Shown here in pieces: positions 1 to 6,105 of a stretch of DNA of 6,105 nucleotides. Position numbers and translations under genes: made by a program. This DNA comes from Clostridium sp. CAG:273 (GTDB taxonomy: Bacteria > Bacillota > Clostridia > TANB77 > CAG-508). The notes beneath the pieces are model-generated. The model was not told the origin of the DNA and searched no databases. It worked only from the letters and a program-made list of their open reading frames with translations. The stretch covers positions 1-6,105 of the forward strand of contig FR901498.1 in assembly GCA_000438355.1 (NCBI GenBank). The letters run 5' to 3'. Numbering within the stretch: position 1 is the first letter of the stretch; each line of letters begins with the position of its first letter.

Positions 1-36
1 ATATTACTAATTTGTATTTTTTATTTTTAGATATTA

Positions 37-666
37 TTACATCATAATTCTGCATTCTATTGTATTTCTTAATAATCCTTCAAATCTTTCGGCATCTTGT
101 TTAGTTCCAACTATAGCTCCATAATGTATTGGAACTACTATTCTTGGCTGTATTTCATTTACAAATTTTGCAGCTTCAACAGAATCCATAGTATATATTC
201 CTCCAACTGGAACAAATGCTACATCACATTCTACTAATACATTGTCCTCATTCATATCTGTATCTCCAGAAATGTAATAAGATGCACTTCTTATTTCTAA
301 TATATAACCAACCCAATTACTAGATTTAGGATGATACTGTGACTTTACATTGTAAGCTGGTACTGTTTCGAAATTCATCCCATGAAGTTGATACCTTTTG
401 TTTGGTACTACTCTATTTATTTGATGTTCTTTAAATCCCATCTTTAAACATTCTGTATATCCATCTTCTGTTACTATAATTATTGTATTTTGGTTTCTAA
501 CCTTTTGTATATCTTCAGGTGAAAAATGATCATAGTGAGTATGTGTTATAAATATTAAATCTGCATCTTTTGGCTCATCATTTATATTATATGGGTCAAT
601 GTAAATAACCCTATCTCCTGTTATTTTTATACTACTATGTCCTAAAAGCTCAAAACCTTCTAACAT
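37..666 (-). CDS. MBL-fold metal-dependent hydrolase, UlaG/YtkL-like (COG2220 type)
   Basis: This 209-residue protein is a compact metallo-beta-lactamase-fold hydrolase, probably cytoplasmic because no signal peptide or membrane segment is visible. The metal-binding signature THTHYDH lies at residues 41-47 (H42, H44, D46, H47). Further likely metal or active-site residues are H112 in YHPK, D135 in SGDTD (133-137) and H181 in PIHYG (179-183). The early GHSS (9-12) and the WVGY after the HPK motif are typical of the UlaG/YtkL-like branch rather than of beta-lactamases or RNase J. The fold is complete and of usual length for small members. The substrate cannot be told from sequence; family members act on phosphoester, lactone or similar bonds. 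The ATG start follows a near-perfect ribosome binding site. A promoter-like sequence lies in the 185-base gap upstream, so it is probably transcribed separately from the methyltransferase gene. The 36 bases after the stop show no terminator hairpin. Confidence 0.9.
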   Translation of the reverse strand: MLEGFELLGHSSIKITGDRVIYIDPYNINDEPKDADLIFITHTHYDHFSPEDIQKVRNQNTIIIVTEDGYTECLKMGFKEHQINRVVPNKRYQLHGMNFETVPAYNVKSQYHPKSSNWVGYILEIRSASYYISGDTDMNEDNVLVECDVAFVPVGGIYTMDSVEAAKFVNEIQPRIVVPIHYGAIVGTKQDAERFEGLLRNTIECRIMM

Positions 667-670
667 AATT

Positions 671-678
671 ACCTCCTT
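671..678 (-). promoter_or_regulatory. Ribosome binding site of the MBL-fold hydrolase gene
   Basis: On the minus strand the sequence reads AAGGAGGT, a full anti-16S match, followed by AATT and the ATG at 666-664. It fixes the start codon and suggests strong translation. Confidence 0.9.
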
Positions 679-721
679 AATCTTTTGTTTTATTAATACT
701 TAATTTTCAAAGTTACTTTAT

Positions 722-750
722 ATCTTACTTTTAATAGTCTTCCTTGTCAA
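722..750 (-). promoter_or_regulatory. Candidate sigma-A promoter for the MBL-fold hydrolase gene
   Basis: The minus strand carries a perfect -35 hexamer, TTGACA (750-745), a 17-base spacer and TAAGAT (727-722), which matches four of six bases of the -10 consensus. Transcription would start near 715, giving a leader of about 49 bases before the ATG. A small palindrome, AAAGTAACTTT (719-709), spans the predicted start point. There is no TG extension before the -10. The perfect -35 with ideal spacing makes this the best promoter candidate in the window, but AT-rich DNA readily yields chance -10 matches. Confidence 0.55.
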
Positions 751-765
751 TATTATTACAGTAAT

Positions 766-793
766 TTATTAATAATTCATAAATTATTAATAA
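766..793. repeat. Perfect 12-bp inverted repeat with 4-base loop
   Basis: The plus strand reads TTATTAATAATT, then CATA, then AATTATTAATAA; the arms are exact reverse complements. Both arms are purely A/T, so the hairpin would be weak, and no T-run follows on either strand. It is therefore not a classical intrinsic terminator, although it lies after the methyltransferase gene and ahead of the hydrolase promoter. It could be an operator, a weak 3' hairpin, or chance in AT-rich sequence. Confidence 0.5.
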
Positions 794-797
794 TAAT

Positions 798-811
798 TTA
801 TCATATGATAA
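798..811. repeat. 14-bp perfect palindrome TTATCATATGATAA
   Basis: This is a perfect palindrome without a spacer, just beside the inverted repeat at 766-793 and about 48 bases upstream of the candidate -35 of the hydrolase gene. Its form fits a binding site for a dimeric regulator. It does not match the Fur or PerR box well, and no regulator is encoded in the window. Role unknown. Confidence 0.4.
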
Positions 812-851
812 CAACAATAGTTTTTTTAAAATATAAATAAAGTTAAAATTA

Positions 852-1793
852 TTATAATTTTTGAATTTTAGCCACAAAAAATCCTTCCATATTTTTGCTT
901 GGCAATACTCTAATTGCTTTGTTTATTGAATTATTTAGTCCAGTATTAAATGCAGGTATTGCTTCTTTTACTTCTAAGTTTATATCTAATAATTTTATAT
1001 TTAAATTTTCTAAAGCCCACTGCAGAACCATTTCATTTTCTTCTTTATTTAAAGTACATGTTGAATAAACCATCACTCCGCCTTGCTTTAAGGCTGTATA
1101 GGCACTTTTAAATAGTTTCTTTTGCAATTTTGCTAAATCTCTCACTGTTCTCTCTGACCAATTTTTATATGTAATTGCACTTGATGCATCAAATCGCCCT
1201 TCTCCACTGCATGGTGCGTCTAATAGCACTTTGTCAAAATAATTCTCGTGTTCTCTTCCTAATAATTCTCCTCGACCATTTACAACATCTATAATTGTTG
1301 ATCCTTGTGTATTTACATTATATTTTAATCTCTCACATCTAATTTTATCTAGCTCATTTGCTAGTATATAGCCTTTATTATTCATTAAAGCCGCTATTTG
1401 AGTAGTCTTGCTTCCTGGTGCTGCTGTAAGATCTAATACTTTTTCTCCTTCATTTGGTTTTAATACTATTGGTGGAATCATACTTGGTAAGCTTTGCAAA
1501 TAGATATATCCTTTTTCATATATATCTAATTTTTGTACATCTTTCTCTTTTACATTTTTTAATATTAATGCATCATTATACCAAAAAACTCTTTCAAATT
1601 TTATATTTTCTTCTTTAAAATATTTCATTAAATCTTGTATGTTATATTTTATTGTATTAACTCTTAATGTAGTATATCTATCGTTTATCATTCCCGCAAC
1701 AATTTTATCCACAGTTCCAGGAGAAAACATTTCATAAAGATTGTCCATAAACTTTTCTGGCAACCTTTCTCTTGCTTCTTGTATTGATATCAT
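852..1793 (-). CDS. RsmB/NOP2/Sun-family RNA (cytosine-C5) methyltransferase, compact form
   Basis: This enzyme is predicted to transfer a methyl group from S-adenosylmethionine to C5 of a cytosine in rRNA or tRNA. An N-terminal RNA-binding region (about 1-100, with TTLRVNT at 41-47) precedes a Rossmann-type methyltransferase domain. Visible motifs are the SAM loop DLTAAPGSKTT (121-131), the acidic motif NELDKIR (146-152), motif IV DAPCSG (192-197) with C195, and motif VI STCT (244-247) with C246. The two cysteines are the expected pair: C246 as nucleophile and C195 for product release. EGFF near residue 303 is the usual family ending. At 313 residues it has neither the N-terminal NusB domain of RsmB nor the C-terminal extension of RsmF-type proteins, so the target RNA cannot be assigned and no symbol is given. 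The ATG start has a ribosome binding site five bases away that lies between the mgtA stop and this start. The 12-base gap implies co-transcription, and perhaps translational coupling, with mgtA. Confidence 0.9.
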   Translation of the reverse strand: MISIQEARERLPEKFMDNLYEMFSPGTVDKIVAGMINDRYTTLRVNTIKYNIQDLMKYFKEENIKFERVFWYNDALILKNVKEKDVQKLDIYEKGYIYLQSLPSMIPPIVLKPNEGEKVLDLTAAPGSKTTQIAALMNNKGYILANELDKIRCERLKYNVNTQGSTIIDVVNGRGELLGREHENYFDKVLLDAPCSGEGRFDASSAITYKNWSERTVRDLAKLQKKLFKSAYTALKQGGVMVYSTCTLNKEENEMVLQWALENLNIKLLDINLEVKEAIPAFNTGLNNSINKAIRVLPSKNMEGFFVAKIQKL

Positions 1794-1798
1794 AATTA

Positions 1799-1804
1799 CT
1801 CCTT
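1799..1804 (-). promoter_or_regulatory. Ribosome binding site of the methyltransferase gene, adjoining the mgtA stop
   Basis: The minus strand reads AAGGAG, then TAATT and ATG. The site begins two bases after the mgtA TAA stop, so ribosomes ending on mgtA would cover it; this supports coupled translation of the two genes. Confidence 0.85.
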
Positions 1805-1805
1805 T

Positions 1806-4439
1806 TTATAGCCAATCTCCATATTTCTTTATATACCATTTTTTTACTACCTGCACCAAAATTGCATATGCTATAACTAAAACTAATACAATTAAATAAT
1901 ATAATGGTGGCAATATTTCAAAATTAAATGCTGTAACATTATGCAAAATAATTGGTGTAACAATTGTTCCAATTATTGTTACCATAGTTAATGCCGTTAA
2001 TATAGGATTTGCTCTTGACTGTACAAATGGTACTTTTGAAGTACGTACAAAATGTATAATTAATGTTTCACTTATTAAACATTCAACAAACCATGCTGTT
2101 TGGAAATATGACTCACTTGCTGTTGAATTATAGCCAAGTATAAACCAAAATACCAAGAATGCAAATACATCTATTACTGAGCTTATTGGTCCCATTACAT
2201 TCATAAATGTTGACAAACCTTTTGTATCCCATTTTCTAGGTTTCACTAAAAACTCTTCATCTACATCATCATATGGAATTGCTATTTGTGAAAAATCATA
2301 CAAGAAATCTTGTATTAGCATTTGAATTGGTAGTAATGGTAAAAATGGTAAGAATATACTTGCAATAAAAATACTAAAAACATCTCCAAAGTCTGAGCTA
2401 AGAGCCATTTTCATGTATTTTATAATATTTCCATATACTTTTCTTCCTTCTATTACTCCATTAAAAACAACAGACAGACTTTTCTTTAGAAGTATTATAT
2501 CACTTGCTTCTTTTGCTATATCTGTTGCTGTGTTTACACATATTCCTACATCTGCATTATGTAATGATGGTGCATCATTTACTCCATCTCCCATATAGCC
2601 TACAACATGTCCATTTTTTCTTAATATGTTTATTACTCTTTCTTTTTGTAGAGGGTTCATTCTAGCAAATAAATTTACTTCTTCTACTTCTTTTGATAAT
2701 TCTTCGTCGCTAAGTTCATCTACTTGGCTACCCACTAATATCTTTTTATTATCTATTCCAACCAAATTACAAATATTTTGTGTTGCATATTGATTGTCTC
2801 CTGTTAATATTTTAGTTGTTATTCCATATTCTTTAAGCTTCTTTAATGTTGATTTTACTTCTTTTTTAGGTGGGTCTAGAAATGCCACAAAACCTATAAA
2901 AGTCATATTGTTTTCATCTAAAAAATTAAAGATTCCTTTGCCTCTATACTCTTGTTTTGAAGCTAATGCTATAACTTGCATTCCTTTACTTGCAAGCTCT
3001 TTTGAATTATTATTAATAGTTTCTTTCATTTCTTCTGTAATTGGCTGTATCTCATCATTTAGTTTTACTGTTGTACAGCATTTTAAAATTTCTTCTAGAG
3101 CGCCTTTTGTAATCATTTTATAATGATTTTGATGCTTTACAACTATACTCATTTTCTTTCTTGTATAGTCAAATGGGATTTCATCCACTTTTTCATAATT
3201 ACCTATTTTAGATTTTATATCATGCTTATTTCCAAAATCTATAACAGCTTTATCTACTAAGTTTTTCATCCCAGTCCCATAATAACTATTAATATATGCA
3301 TATTTTAAAATAGATAAATCTTCTTTTCCTTCGACATCTATATATTTTTGTAAAACTATTTTATCCTGCGTTAATGTGCCCGTCTTATCTGTGCATAAAA
3401 TATCTATGGCACCTAAATTTTGTATTGATTGCATATTTTTTACTAAAGTATCCTTTTTAGCAAGCGTTTTTGTGCCTTTGGTTAAATTTACATTTACTAT
3501 CATTGGAAGCATAGTTGGCGTAATTCCAACAGCAACAGAAAGAGCAAATAAAATAGCCTCTAGTATATCTTTTCTAATAAAAGCATAAATCACAAAAACC
3601 GCAATTGACACTACAACCATGTATCTAATAAGCAATTTTGTAATGCCATTCATTCCCTTTTCAAAATTTGTAAGTTCTCTTTTCGTATCAATTTGTTTTC
3701 CCATTCCTCCTAGGTAAGTTGAAAATCCCGTATTAATTACAAGTGCAGTTGCATTTCCACTTACAACACTAGTTCCCATTAAACATATATTCTGAATAGA
3801 AAATATTTCATTCGTTTCTGCAAATTGACTTGTTTTCTCTATTGGAACGCTTTCTCCTGTAAATACGGACTGATTTAAAAACAAATCTTTGCAGTCAAGT
3901 ATAATTACATCTGCAGGAATAATTGAACCTGCATTAAGATGTATAATATCTCCTTTTACAACATCTTCAACTTTTACAGAAGTTTCTTTTCCATTTCTTA
4001 AAATTGTGGCTGTTGTAAACATTTTAGCTTTTAACTTCTGGTTAAATCTATATGTAGAATAATTTTGTGTAAATTTTATCATTGCACTAACAAATCCTAT
4101 TCCTAAGATTATAAAAGTACCTATGTCATCATCACTTACGAAATGGTTAATTATAGCCAAAATAACTAATATTAAAATAAATTTATCTTTAAAAGAATTT
4201 ATAAAGAAATAGAACCAATTTTTCTTCTTCTCTTTAACTACAACATTTTGTCCATTCTTCTCAAGCCTTTCTACTGCTTCTTTTGATGTTAATCCTTTTT
4301 CATATTTAGTATCATATTCTTTTAAAAGTTCTTCTTTCGACTTTTTAGCAATCTCAGTATATTTTTTTAATATTTCATTATTATTTGTTGTTATTTTGTT
4401 ATTTTTTAATCTTTTTGTTATATAGAATAATCTTATCAT
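1806..4439 (-). CDS. mgtA: Magnesium-translocating P-type ATPase (P3B), MgtA/MgtB type
   Basis: This 877-residue membrane pump is predicted to import Mg2+ at the expense of ATP. In order: a basic N-terminal tail (1-35); the MgtA-like start GLTSKEAVERLEKNGQN (49-65); membrane segments M1 and M2 (about 76-124); an actuator domain with TGES (194-197); M3 and M4 (about 268-317); the phosphorylation motif DKTGTLT (351-357, D351); the nucleotide-binding domain with KGALEEIL (445-452); hinge motifs LTGDN (545-549) and GDGVNDAP (617-624); then M5-M10 (about 672-865). LPFLPLLPIQMLIQ (697-710) and the KKYGDWL ending resemble enterobacterial MgtA, which is about 898 residues, so the gene looks full length. 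Several ion-pathway residues differ from E. coli MgtA as recalled: T309 in ITPTMLP, D683 and D686 in SSDFGDVFS, and D711 in IQDFLYD. Transport of another divalent cation therefore cannot be excluded. It lies 36 bases after the dgt stop, which leaves no room for an M-box Mg2+ riboswitch, so expression probably depends on an upstream promoter. Confidence 0.92.
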   Translation of the reverse strand: MIRLFYITKRLKNNKITTNNNEILKKYTEIAKKSKEELLKEYDTKYEKGLTSKEAVERLEKNGQNVVVKEKKKNWFYFFINSFKDKFILILVILAIINHFVSDDDIGTFIILGIGFVSAMIKFTQNYSTYRFNQKLKAKMFTTATILRNGKETSVKVEDVVKGDIIHLNAGSIIPADVIILDCKDLFLNQSVFTGESVPIEKTSQFAETNEIFSIQNICLMGTSVVSGNATALVINTGFSTYLGGMGKQIDTKRELTNFEKGMNGITKLLIRYMVVVSIAVFVIYAFIRKDILEAILFALSVAVGITPTMLPMIVNVNLTKGTKTLAKKDTLVKNMQSIQNLGAIDILCTDKTGTLTQDKIVLQKYIDVEGKEDLSILKYAYINSYYGTGMKNLVDKAVIDFGNKHDIKSKIGNYEKVDEIPFDYTRKKMSIVVKHQNHYKMITKGALEEILKCCTTVKLNDEIQPITEEMKETINNNSKELASKGMQVIALASKQEYRGKGIFNFLDENNMTFIGFVAFLDPPKKEVKSTLKKLKEYGITTKILTGDNQYATQNICNLVGIDNKKILVGSQVDELSDEELSKEVEEVNLFARMNPLQKERVINILRKNGHVVGYMGDGVNDAPSLHNADVGICVNTATDIAKEASDIILLKKSLSVVFNGVIEGRKVYGNIIKYMKMALSSDFGDVFSIFIASIFLPFLPLLPIQMLIQDFLYDFSQIAIPYDDVDEEFLVKPRKWDTKGLSTFMNVMGPISSVIDVFAFLVFWFILGYNSTASESYFQTAWFVECLISETLIIHFVRTSKVPFVQSRANPILTALTMVTIIGTIVTPIILHNVTAFNFEILPPLYYLIVLVLVIAYAILVQVVKKWYIKKYGDWL

Positions 4440-4450
4440 TAGAATTACTT

Positions 4451-4455
4451 CTCCT
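4451..4455 (-). promoter_or_regulatory. Ribosome binding site of mgtA
   Basis: The minus strand reads AGGAG with 11 bases to the ATG at 4439-4437. The spacing is longer than ideal, but no better in-frame start is visible nearby. This site takes up much of the short gap after dgt. Confidence 0.7.
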
Positions 4456-4475
4456 ACATAATTTTATTTAATTAT

Positions 4476-5675
4476 TTAAAATCCAATTATTTTATTATAC
4501 ATTTCAACTGCAAATTTATCTGTCATTCCTGAAATATAGTAAATTATAGCTTTACTATAGTCATTTTCATTTGTTATATCAAATAACACTTCATTATTGG
4601 CACCTTGTTTTCTCTCAAAAGTCCAATATCTAGATAGCCACTCTTCAAAATTATTTAAAATATCCGGATAAAAATTTTTCATTTTATGAATTTTATCTAG
4701 CGTATTTTCTCCATCATAAGTATTTTTTAATGTGTTATAAATTTCATTTAACACTAAATCAAAATATCTTGAAGAAGGTCTTAATCTATCAGACAAGTAT
4801 ATATATTCATAATTGAATTTCTTTAGTTCATTCATTAAGTTAAACATTTCATCTGAAAAGCATAATCCTTTTTCAGGTGAAGAATTTTGGCATAAATCTT
4901 TTATTAAGTTATTTATTATAATTGTATTGTTTATTACTTCATCATGGTCACTTCTTAATATTTTATATAATTCTGATAAATGTTTATCTAAAATTCCTAC
5001 TGTTATTGCATCTTCAATGTCTCTTCCTATGTATGAAATTTTATCCGAAACTTTTACCACACAACCCTCCCATGTATATGGTGCATATTGATTTGGATAT
5101 TTATATTCTTTTAAATCTATGCATTCCTCTCGTGGAAAAAGTGCATTTTCGTCTATTTCACCACAATGTGATATAATACCATCTCTTACTCCATAAGTTA
5201 AGTTCAAATTTTGCTCATTTTTTAAATTATCTTCTAATAATTCTATTTTATCTACAAAATCCAATCCATTTTTTTCATGCCAAAATTTTTCTTCTAAATC
5301 TCTTTGAGATATTTTAGACAACACCCTTTCACCTTCATGTCCAAAAGGTGCATGTCCTAAATCATGTGCTGTTGCTATGGCTTTAGTTAAATCTATATTT
5401 AAGCCAAGATATTTTGCTATTGTATGGCTTATAGATTCTACATATGTAACATGTTCTATTCTTGTACAAATATGGTCATTTTCTGGCGAGAAAAATACTT
5501 GAGTTTTATGTTTCATTCTCCTATATGCAGTAGAATGTATTATTCTAGTATAATCTCTTTCAATTTCTGAACGTATATCATTATTACGCTTATATAGCTC
5601 TTTTTCTCTTTTTATTATATTAGTCCATTTTTCATTTTTCTCTGTCGCAGCAACCTCTTCAAATAAGTTTCTCAA
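4476..5675 (-). CDS. dgt: dGTPase-like HD-domain deoxynucleoside triphosphate triphosphohydrolase
   Basis: This 399-residue cytosolic enzyme is predicted to split dNTPs into a deoxynucleoside and triphosphate, trimming the dNTP pool. The family signature is clear: YRRMKHKTQVF (51-61), TRIEH with H75, the HD pair in AHDLGHAPFGHEGE (103-116; H104, D105), H170 in ISHCGE, and D211 in KVSDKISYIGRDIEDA. H75, H104, D105 and D211 form the expected metal site. The C-terminal ISGMTDKFA (381-389) is also a dGTPase hallmark. All key residues are present and the length is normal. Whether it prefers dGTP or acts on several dNTPs, and whether dNTPs activate it allosterically as in Thermus-type homologues, cannot be seen. 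The start is TTG, chosen because an AAGGAG site lies seven bases upstream and no in-frame ATG lies between them. A Nudix gene precedes it by 124 bases; mgtA follows by 36 bases, probably in the same transcript. Confidence 0.92.
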   Translation of the reverse strand: MRNLFEEVAATEKNEKWTNIIKREKELYKRNNDIRSEIERDYTRIIHSTAYRRMKHKTQVFFSPENDHICTRIEHVTYVESISHTIAKYLGLNIDLTKAIATAHDLGHAPFGHEGERVLSKISQRDLEEKFWHEKNGLDFVDKIELLEDNLKNEQNLNLTYGVRDGIISHCGEIDENALFPREECIDLKEYKYPNQYAPYTWEGCVVKVSDKISYIGRDIEDAITVGILDKHLSELYKILRSDHDEVINNTIIINNLIKDLCQNSSPEKGLCFSDEMFNLMNELKKFNYEYIYLSDRLRPSSRYFDLVLNEIYNTLKNTYDGENTLDKIHKMKNFYPDILNNFEEWLSRYWTFERKQGANNEVLFDITNENDYSKAIIYYISGMTDKFAVEMYNKIIGF

Positions 5676-5799
5676 AATTATTCTCCTTTTTGTTATTATT
5701 AATTAATTCATATGTTCGTTTTTATATTATTTATTTTTTAAATCCATCTAATTTATTGTAATTAATTTATTCATCTCTATAATATAATTTTCTGATAAT
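5676..5799 (-). other. AT-rich gap between the Nudix gene and dgt
   Basis: Apart from the dgt ribosome binding site, this 124-base gap is almost pure A/T. A -10-like TATAAA is present on the minus strand at 5726-5721, but no convincing -35 hexamer sits 16-18 bases upstream. No GC-rich hairpin with a T-run marks the end of the Nudix gene. It could hold a weak dgt promoter, or the Nudix transcript could read through. Confidence 0.35.
5683..5688 (-). promoter_or_regulatory. Ribosome binding site fixing the TTG start of dgt
   Basis: The minus strand reads AAGGAG, then AATAATT and TTG. The seven-base spacing is near ideal and supports TTG at 5675-5673 as the true start. Confidence 0.85.
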
Positions 5800-6105
5800 T
5801 TAAAATAATTTATCTTTATAAATTTCTGCCTGTTTTAGCATATGACCAATGTTTCCTTCTCCAGCAAATTTTTCAATGTCAAAAAAGTTTTCGTTTTTAT
5901 CCATCCAACATAGTTTATTTACTTCTTCAACTAGCTCAACCTCTTTATTAAGTTTACCTGTATATACTTCTAATTCCATATCAGACATTTTATATTCAAA
6001 ATCCATAATATGTGTTAATGTAATATCGTTATTTGTTATTCCTGTTTCTTCTTGTAACTCTCTATATGCTGCATGCAACTCATCTTCATTTTGTTCAACG
6101 TGTCC
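5800..6105 (-). CDS. Nudix hydrolase, C-terminal part (gene runs off the window)
   Basis: The reading frame is open to the right edge, so the 101 residues seen are the C-terminal portion. They begin exactly with a complete Nudix box: G1, E7, then RELQEETGI at 15-23, matching G-x5-E-x7-REUxEExGU. The glutamates E16, E19 and E20 would bind the catalytic metal. The only start-like codon within the visible frame near the edge is a TTG at 6078-6076, which lies inside the Nudix box and would destroy it, so the true start must lie beyond 6105. The rest has the usual beta strands, a WMD segment (about 70-72) and a helical end (IGHMLKQAEIYKDKLF). Nudix enzymes hydrolyse nucleoside diphosphates linked to another group, including oxidised dNTPs, but the substrate needs the missing N-terminus and closer homologues. 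The location ahead of a dGTPase is compatible with nucleotide-pool housekeeping, though this is only an inference. Confidence 0.88.
   Translation of the reverse strand, partial: GHVEQNEDELHAAYRELQEETGITNNDITLTHIMDFEYKMSDMELEVYTGKLNKEVELVEEVNKLCWMDKNENFFDIEKFAGEGNIGHMLKQAEIYKDKLF

Noticed and set aside
1..36. Terminator after the hydrolase gene
   Set aside because: No inverted repeat with a loop and T-run is visible in these 36 bases; the true end may lie beyond the window.
667..851. Intrinsic terminator or riboswitch in the 185-base gap
   Set aside because: The inverted repeats are almost entirely A/T and are not followed by a T-run, and there is no GC-containing conserved core that would suggest a structured RNA.
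2413..3588. Plus-strand open frames at 2413-2598, 2794-3123 and 3376-3588
   Set aside because: They lie wholly inside mgtA on the opposite strand, have no recognisable domains, and are explained by the strongly conserved P-type ATPase reading frame.
4813..5176. Two overlapping plus-strand open frames at 4813-5091 and 4922-5176
   Set aside because: Both are antisense to the dgt coding region, overlap each other in different frames and show low-complexity hydrophobic content without family motifs.
5721..5749. Sigma-A promoter for dgt using TATAAA at 5726-5721
   Set aside because: The hexamer 17 bases upstream reads AGATGG, with no match to TTGACA, and nearby spacings are no better; in such AT-rich sequence a -10 alone is not evidence.
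6076..6078. TTG as the start codon of the Nudix gene
   Set aside because: The frame stays open to the window edge and the codons upstream of it supply the first part of a perfect Nudix box, so the TTG is an internal leucine.

Overview
The window is a strongly AT-rich stretch with five genes, all on the minus strand, so the gene order in the direction of transcription runs from high to low coordinates. The low GC, strong AAGGAG-type ribosome binding sites, one TTG start and the protein families suggest a low-GC Firmicute, most likely a clostridial relative. This is an inference from style and motifs; no species can be named from the sequence alone.

Layout in transcription order: (1) a Nudix hydrolase whose N-terminus lies beyond the right edge (5800-6105, partial); (2) a 124-base AT-rich gap; (3) a dGTPase-like HD-domain dNTP triphosphohydrolase (4476-5675, TTG start); (4) an MgtA-type P-type ATPase (1806-4439), 36 bases further on; (5) a compact NOL1/NOP2/Sun-type RNA cytosine-C5 methyltransferase (852-1793), only 12 bases after mgtA, with its ribosome binding site between the two genes; (6) a 185-base gap with a good sigma-A-type promoter and two perfect inverted repeats; (7) a small UlaG/YtkL-like metallo-beta-lactamase-fold hydrolase (37-666).

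The central three genes (dgt, mgtA, methyltransferase) are spaced like one transcription unit. The Nudix gene may read into them, since no GC-rich intrinsic terminator is visible anywhere in the window. The hydrolase gene appears to have its own promoter. Nudix and dGTPase both hydrolyse nucleotides, so a nucleotide-pool role for the first two is plausible. The Mg2+ pump and the RNA methyltransferase have no obvious pathway link to them beyond general housekeeping.

No mobile element, CRISPR array, RNA gene or clearly new defence-like system is visible. The points most worth a second look are in the pump: its transmembrane segments 4 to 6 differ from E. coli MgtA (as recalled) at several ion-pathway positions, and it has no room for its own Mg2+-sensing leader. 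The palindrome-rich gap ahead of the hydrolase is the third.
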